From: Desulfocicer vacuolatum DSM 3385
Lineage (GTDB): Bacteria; Desulfobacterota; Desulfobacteria; Desulfobacterales; Desulfobacteraceae
Length of the DNA stretch: 38,105 bases
Assembly (NCBI RefSeq): GCF_900176365.1
Contig: NZ_FWXY01000033.1
Coordinates: forward strand, 1-38,105
Reading direction: 5' to 3'
In this document: positions 33,563-38,105 of the stretch, one piece after another
Position numbering within the stretch: position 1 is the first letter of the stretch
How the letters are laid out: every line of letters begins with the position of its first letter
Made by a program: the position numbers and the translations under genes
The notes under the pieces: generated by a model
The model's database searches: none
What the model saw: the letters and a program-made list of their open reading frames with translations, nothing else
Told to the model about the DNA's origin: nothing

Positions 33563-35266
33563 ATGATTCTTTTTAATCCAAAAGAACACAACATCAAATA
33601 CGGTGATGAAAAAACCTGCGCCATGATGCAGAAAGTTATTGATCATTTTGAAGAAAAAGGGTTGAAATCCTTAAAAAAAGACTGGCACGAAAAGGTGTGG
33701 AATTACGAATTTGTAAAATTCATGAAAGAGAACCAGGTTATGGCAACCCTTATGACACCAGCAGGCTACGGTGCCAAGGACTCTCGCTGGGATACCCATA
33801 GAAACGTCATGTTTGCAGAGATTACGGCTTTTTATGGAATTACCTATTGGTACACATACCAGGTTTCCATGCTTGGTCTTTGCCCGGTATGGATGGGCTC
33901 CAATGAAGAGGTGAAACACAAAACCGCTCAGCTCCTTCAGGATGGTGAAGTTTTTGCTTTTGGGCTTTCCGAAAAAGAACATGGTGCAGATATTTATTCT
34001 TCTGACATGATGCTTTATCCCCAGGAAGACGGAACTTATAAAGCCAATGGAGATAAATATTACATTGGAAACGGTAATGAAGCCGCCCTTGTTTCAACAT
34101 TTGCAAAAATCGACGATTCCGGGGAATATGTTTTTTTTGCAGTGGACAGCAAACATGAAAAATATGAGTGTGTAAAAAACACGGTGAATCAACAGAACTA
34201 TGTTGCTGAGTATCGACTCCATGATTATCCGATTTCCCGGGCAGATATTATGGAAGAAGGCCCCGATGCCTGGGACAACATGCTCAACACAATTAATGTT
34301 TGCAAATTTAACCTTGGCTGGGGGGCAATAGGCATCACTACCCATGCATTTTATGAAGCAATTTCCCATGCAGCAGGAAGAAATTTGTATGGAAGATATG
34401 TAACGGATTTCCCGCATGTAAAAAATATTTTAGTTGAGTCCTATGCACGTATTGTTGCCATGAAAACCTTTGCCGAAAGAACCATAGATTACATGAGAGC
34501 GGCAAATGAGAATGATAGGAGATACCTTCTTTTTAACCCCATGGTAAAAATGAAAGTGACCCGTGAAGGAGAATCTGTTGTTCAGTCTTTATGGGATGTA
34601 ATTGCTGCAAAGGGGTTTGAAGCCGAACCTTTTTTTGAAGTCGCAGTCAATGAAATACCCATGTTGCCTAAACTTGAAGGGACTGTTCATGTTAATATTG
34701 CACTCATTGTCAAGTTCATGAATAATTTCCTCTTCGATCCGGGTGAATTTATTGAGATAGGCAAAATGCACGACACTGAAAATGATGATTTTCTTTTCAA
34801 CCAGGGACCGACAAGGGGGCTTGGGGAAATTCAGTTCCATGATTACAACAAAGTATACGACAGCATGGACACACCGAATATTTCTATTTTTAAGGAACAG
34901 ATCCTTGGGTTCAAAGATTTTTTAACAAAGGCGACCCCTGACAAAAATCAGACAAAAGACATTGATTATCTGCTTACCCTGGGTGATCTTTTTTGCCTTA
35001 TCCCATATGGGCAGCTTATCATTGAGAACAAGGATCATATGGGTGTGAACGACGATATGATTGAAAGCATTTTTGATTTTATTATTTGTGACTTTTCAAA
35101 GCTTGCAACGGAACTGATGATGAAACCGAGTAACTCTGATACACAAAGAGAACTTGCCAAAGCCATATTAAGAAGCCCTAATTCTGACACACAACTTTTT
35201 GAAAGAGTTTGGGAAGAAGTTTATGCTTATAAAGATGCTTATAAAATGAGAGATCAGGATTTTTGA
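33563..35266 (+). CDS. Acyl-CoA dehydrogenase-like protein (567 aa)
   Basis: A 567-residue distant member of the acyl-CoA dehydrogenase family. The usual TEPxxGSD is replaced by FGLSEKEHGADIYSSDM, followed by YKANGDKYYIGNGNEA where INGxKxFITNG is expected. The typical IYEGT catalytic loop is not visible, and the C-terminal half (from about 390) is unlike standard enzymes. The frame opens at GTG 33524, but ATG 33563 has AAGGA about nine bases upstream and fits the MILFNPKEHN start. It may dehydrogenate an unusual acyl-CoA. It is separated from the FadL gene by 238 bases and may start a new transcript. Confidence 0.82.
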   Translation: MILFNPKEHNIKYGDEKTCAMMQKVIDHFEEKGLKSLKKDWHEKVWNYEFVKFMKENQVMATLMTPAGYGAKDSRWDTHRNVMFAEITAFYGITYWYTYQVSMLGLCPVWMGSNEEVKHKTAQLLQDGEVFAFGLSEKEHGADIYSSDMMLYPQEDGTYKANGDKYYIGNGNEAALVSTFAKIDDSGEYVFFAVDSKHEKYECVKNTVNQQNYVAEYRLHDYPISRADIMEEGPDAWDNMLNTINVCKFNLGWGAIGITTHAFYEAISHAAGRNLYGRYVTDFPHVKNILVESYARIVAMKTFAERTIDYMRAANENDRRYLLFNPMVKMKVTREGESVVQSLWDVIAAKGFEAEPFFEVAVNEIPMLPKLEGTVHVNIALIVKFMNNFLFDPGEFIEIGKMHDTENDDFLFNQGPTRGLGEIQFHDYNKVYDSMDTPNISIFKEQILGFKDFLTKATPDKNQTKDIDYLLTLGDLFCLIPYGQLIIENKDHMGVNDDMIESIFDFIICDFSKLATELMMKPSNSDTQRELAKAILRSPNSDTQLFERVWEEVYAYKDAYKMRDQDF

Positions 35267-35325
35267 TCGTTTGCAATCAAATCCCCTGCTCAGTTCGAGT
35301 GGCTCTGAAAGGAATAAGGGAGTTC

Positions 35326-35460
35326 ATGAAAAATAATATACTCAACATCAATGAGATTCATAGCAACTCTTTAGAGTGCTGCATGCAAAAGTGGGTAGTT
35401 TATTATGGTGAAGTCCCTGATTCCTATCAGTGCATCATGCCAAAAATACATATAAGTTAG
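35326..35460 (+). CDS. Possible small protein (44 aa), doubtful
   Basis: A 44-residue frame with AAGGGAG shortly upstream of its ATG, between the acyl-CoA dehydrogenase-like and crotonase genes. It contains three cysteines and no recognisable domain. It could equally be an untranslated spacer. Confidence 0.2.
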   Translation: MKNNILNINEIHSNSLECCMQKWVVYYGEVPDSYQCIMPKIHIS

Positions 35461-35476
35461 ACACTGGAGGCAATAA

Positions 35477-36223
35477 ATGGATAAAACAATAATTGAAGCG
35501 CAAGGAAACGTTGCTGTTGTCAGAATGGCCAATGGCGTTTCAAACGCGCTAAACCCTGAATTGATCGAAGATCTGACCCACACACTGGAAGCTGTTAAAA
35601 AGGAATTTAGAGGAATGGTTCTCGCCGGGAACACCAAATTTTTTGTTATTGGTTTTGATGTTCCCACATTATTAAAACTCGATCGACCAGGAATGGTTGA
35701 CTTTTTTCATCGCTTTAATCAGTTAACACTGGATTTATATACGTTTCCGTTGCCAACAGCCTGTGCTGTTGCAGGCCATGCCATTGGGGGGGGGAATATT
35801 CTTGCACTCACCGGTGACTATCGGTTTATGGCTGAAGGGAAAAAGCTAATTGGTTTAAATGAAGTACAATTGGGTGTTCCGGTGCCCTACTTGGCGGATT
35901 TAATCCTTCGACAGATTGTCGGCGATCGGACAGCAACGGAGATGTTGTACACGGGTGCCATGATGTCCGCAACTGCCGCACTGGAAGTTGGTCTTGTGGA
36001 TGCAGTGGTACCGGAAGGAAACCTGGAACAAAAAGCAATTGAAAAAATAGCCAACTTGTCAAAATTGTCACTCGATGGCTTCTCCGCAATTAAAGAAAAT
36101 CGTACTGATTCGATTCGTACAGCTTATCAAGCAGGCTTTGCAAAAAAAAATGCGCAATTTGTTGACTGTTGGTTTAGTAAAAAAGTACAAGAACTTTTAT
36201 TTAAGGCCGCTGAAAAGTTTTAG
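35477..36223 (+). CDS. Enoyl-CoA hydratase/isomerase family protein
   Basis: A 248-residue crotonase. The oxyanion region is AGNTKFFVIGFDV, and the second glycine-rich turn is GHAIGGGNILALTGDYR. The first hydratase Glu is replaced by Ile/Asn, while the second (GLNEVQLGVPVP) is present. Loss of one glutamate favours isomerase or other crotonase chemistry over standard hydration. ACTGGAGGCAATAA precedes the ATG, with GGAGG as ribosome binding site. It is the last intact gene of the plus-strand run. Reaction not determined. Confidence 0.83.
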   Translation: MDKTIIEAQGNVAVVRMANGVSNALNPELIEDLTHTLEAVKKEFRGMVLAGNTKFFVIGFDVPTLLKLDRPGMVDFFHRFNQLTLDLYTFPLPTACAVAGHAIGGGNILALTGDYRFMAEGKKLIGLNEVQLGVPVPYLADLILRQIVGDRTATEMLYTGAMMSATAALEVGLVDAVVPEGNLEQKAIEKIANLSKLSLDGFSAIKENRTDSIRTAYQAGFAKKNAQFVDCWFSKKVQELLFKAAEKF

Positions 36224-36712
36224 TTGTATTGAACTCCTGTTTTGTAAAAAGTTGTTTTATGACTCATATCTTATAATCAAGGAAAATCAGAAATGCGACG
36301 TAGAGACGGCATTGGAAATGTATTTAAAATTATGTCCGGGTGCTCAAAGTGTTATCGGATGTATTGATATCGACCATGAGATTGTTTTTATGTGAAAGTA
36401 TTATTATGGCTTAAAAATATACTGATTATAAGGGATTTGGCAGCGAGTTGGGGAGCAATGAAATAGACTGGAAAAATCATTTTCCTGCACTATTGTTGAA
36501 ACGCCAACCACAACTATAATGAAAGGAAGATGATGACTACAGCATCTAACACCGCCCTCCAACTGAATCGAATTATTTGCATGTACGGTTGTTAAGGAGC
36601 CGAGTGATAATAAAAGGCATGACTTTTGATCTGTATTTCTTTGAAACATCAAGATGTTATAATAAAAAGAAACGCCCTTTATTTCTGTGCGACTCCTAAG
36701 CATAATATTACA
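36224..36712. other. Gene-free stretch after the crotonase gene
   Basis: About 490 bases without a convincing gene. A 24-codon frame from ATG 36293, with AAGGAAA upstream, has no recognisable content. No strong terminator hairpin or promoter motif was found. Together with the truncated gene beyond it, this looks like a decaying region. Confidence 0.4.
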
Positions 36713-37477
36713 TTATTGTCCAGGAAAATATTGTGAACTCCCATGGGTTATTGAGTTGTTACCGCCAAGCTTTGGCGACGGCTTTGGTTTGGTCGGTTTT
36801 TCACCCACAGTCTTGATGGAAAGGGTGAAGACGTTTTTTCCTTCTATGTTTTGTATCGTAACACCTCGGCTTTTTCCCAGGGGAGAGTTCATGGCTTGTT
36901 CCAGGCTGAGCACTGGTTCGCAGCAAGCGTCCGCATCCTTTAGATGTTCCACCCATTCGGCTTGGGTTCGCTGCTTGAAAAGTCCCGAGACCTCTTCAAG
37001 CACCCGTGCACCACCGAATTGTTGCGATGCGAGATTTTTTCGACCAACGACCACACAGAAATTATGCCAGAATTTTGGTTCCACGGCTCCCAGAGACATG
37101 TACTTGCCGTCTTTGGTTTCGTATAGGTTATAAAACGGCTGGTTGCCGGACAGAAAGTTTCCATTCGCGTTTATTCTTTTCATGTGTCCTTGCATATGAG
37201 CATATGCGAATACATTGAGGGCAAATGTGCCGTCAAACATAGAGACATCCAAATGTCGTCCTATGCCAGTTCGCTGTCGTTCGATGACGGCGGCAAGAAG
37301 GCCCGAGAGTCCGAACATCCCGCCGCCCACCAGATCCGCGACAGGTATCGTAGTGGGCAGGGGGGACGGGCGCACGCCGTCACCGGTATCAAAGCTGCCG
37401 GCTAGGGCCTGATAGTTAATGTCGTGGCCGGCCTTTTCTGCGAAAGGTCCCTCCTGACCGTAGCCGGTTGTTAAGAT
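36713..37477 (-). pseudogene. 5'-truncated class III CoA-transferase (CaiB/BaiF)
   Basis: The minus-strand frame encodes about 254 C-terminal residues of a family III CoA-transferase. It begins at TTGYGQEGPFAEKAGHDINY, which includes the catalytic aspartate, and runs to a normal C-terminus. The first 120-130 residues are missing, and an in-frame stop lies at 37478-37480 where the similarity ends. It resembles the intact protein at 19681, for example in SGNQPFYNLYET and DADACCEPVLS. Its sequence looks richer in G+C than its neighbours. AAATAATGTAACG repeats start right at the break, suggesting that an insertion-sequence event removed the front. Confidence 0.8.
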
Positions 37478-37479
37478 TC

Positions 37480-37527
37480 AAATAATGTAACGCCATCCCC
37501 CCAAATCAGTGACAAAATAATGTAACG
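37480..37527. repeat. Direct repeat AAATAATGTAACG, possible insertion-sequence end
   Basis: The 13-mer AAATAATGTAACG occurs at 37480-37492 and 37515-37527, 35 bp apart. The first copy touches the break in the CoA-transferase gene. Repeated short boxes of this kind are common at the ends of some transposons. No transposase is present in the window. Confidence 0.45.
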
Positions 37528-37734
37528 GGCAGGTAGATAACCCGCCGCATACCCCGCCAAAATAATTTAAAAACCATACCCCGCTTATCCCGCAGTTATT
37601 CCCCGCCGCCATATCCAGTCAATCAACTACATAACTCATACCGGTTTACCCCGCAGTTATCATGCAGTAAATTTATTTAAAAAAAAGTTTAGCCATTGTA
37701 TTGTTATCAACCAATATTGTCAGACGAAAAAGGG

Positions 37735-37762
37735 AAGGCTCGAAGCTGGCACTTCGAGCCTT
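37735..37762. terminator. Hairpin with 11-bp perfect stem
   Basis: AAGGCTCGAAG (37735-37745) and its complement (37752-37762) enclose the loop CTGGCA. The T-run is short, so termination is possible but not sure. A second inverted pair, GCGGAAGC (37788-37795) with GCTTCCGC (37822-37829), follows. Together they may belong to the insertion-sequence-like debris. Confidence 0.45.
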
Positions 37763-37849
37763 TAATGTAGACATCCGAATATAGATAGCGGAAGCCACAC
37801 CAACATCAATATTAAACCATTGCTTCCGCAATATTGCAAGAGTGGGAGT

Positions 37850-38086
37850 ATGAAAATCGTTTTATTAAGAGGTATCAAGTGCAGGCAATGTACCCAGAAT
37901 TTTTATGTATGCCGCAGTTGTTGGCGGGGACAGGTGTATTGTTGTCAAAGATGCCGTATTATAGCCCAAAAAGAAGCCCATTGTAGAGCTCAGAGAAAAT
38001 ATCGACAAACCGGGTCAACCCCTTTTTTATGGAGAGTTTTATCTCGTAGTTTTTTATTTATTTTTACTCCAAGTTTGAATTGTTGA
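37850..38086 (+). pseudogene. Small Cys-rich zinc-finger-like protein, probably a truncated mobile-element companion
   Basis: The frame encodes 78 residues with CRQC, CRSC and YCCQRCR pairs, followed by AQRKYRQT. This resembles small zinc-ribbon proteins found beside insertion sequences. After RKYRQT the expected basic tail is replaced by a hydrophobic stretch (WRVLSRSFLFIF), so the end appears lost or shifted. GGAG is almost adjacent to the ATG, poor spacing; TTG 37820 is an alternative start. The family link is from memory of the pattern, not a search. Confidence 0.45.
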
Positions 38087-38105
38087 AAGCACAAAATTGT
38101 TCATT

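Noticed and set aside
36404-36703. Minus-strand frame of 99 codons
   Set aside because: Composition and content are not protein-like, there is no ribosome binding site, and it lies in an apparently decaying region.

Overview
The window looks like a chromosomal catabolic region from an anaerobic deltaproteobacterium, probably a Desulfobacteraceae-type sulfate reducer. This is inferred from gene content: many acyl-CoA dehydrogenases, sigma-54 activators with matching -24/-12 promoters, iron-sulfur proteins of the DUF2148 type, an ectoine-type aspartokinase and outer-membrane channels. Base composition is moderate by eye. No rRNA, tRNA, CRISPR array or intact transposase was seen. The common theme is activation and beta-oxidation of carboxylic acids as CoA thioesters. 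The substrate cannot be read from the sequence.

Layout. (1) 1-1500: a minus-strand 3-hydroxyacyl-CoA dehydrogenase (SDR) with a consensus sigma-54 promoter and upstream TATC-type motifs. A ribosome binding site at the left edge points to a further minus-strand gene outside the window. (2) 1503-7026, plus strand: two acyl-CoA dehydrogenases, a crotonase with an isomerase-like active site, and a CBS-PAS-PAS sigma-54 activator. (3) 7027-7681: a 186-bp nested inverted-repeat element, then a cluster of TGTCCGG half-sites, then a perfect sigma-54 promoter. (4) 7682-16985, plus strand: acyl-CoA ligase, thiolase, FadJ-like hydratase/dehydrogenase, a 598-aa acyl-CoA dehydrogenase and an outer-membrane beta-barrel. 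Together these form a complete activation, uptake and beta-oxidation set. (5) 17396-22434: two paralogous GAF-AAA-HTH sigma-54 activators flank a sigma-54 promoter, a ligase gene reduced to its C-terminus, and a class III CoA-transferase. (6) 22483-23868, minus strand: an Ask_Ect-type aspartokinase without ectoine genes nearby. (7) 24372-36223, plus strand: twin palindromes and a sigma-54-like promoter precede SCP2, a frameshifted ligase, two DUF2148 iron-sulfur proteins, an acyl-CoA dehydrogenase, an SCPx-type thiolase, an SDR, a FadL channel, a 567-aa acyl-CoA dehydrogenase and a crotonase. (8) 36224-38105: decayed sequence with a 5'-truncated CoA-transferase and insertion-sequence-like debris, including a small Cys-rich protein fragment.

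How the genes may work together. Block 4 reads as acid uptake, CoA activation, dehydrogenation, hydration/oxidation and thiolysis under the adjacent CBS-PAS activator. Block 7 carries SCP2 and an SCPx-like thiolase as separate genes; in mammals these are fused in the peroxisomal branched-chain/sterol thiolase. The window also encodes CoA-transferase/racemase family proteins, so alpha-methyl-branched or alicyclic/isoprenoid acids are a reasonable guess for block 7, but only a guess. No etfAB or membrane ETF oxidoreductase is present. The paired DUF2148 proteins, with clustered cysteines, are the least explained part of the region and the best candidate for an undescribed function, possibly electron transfer.
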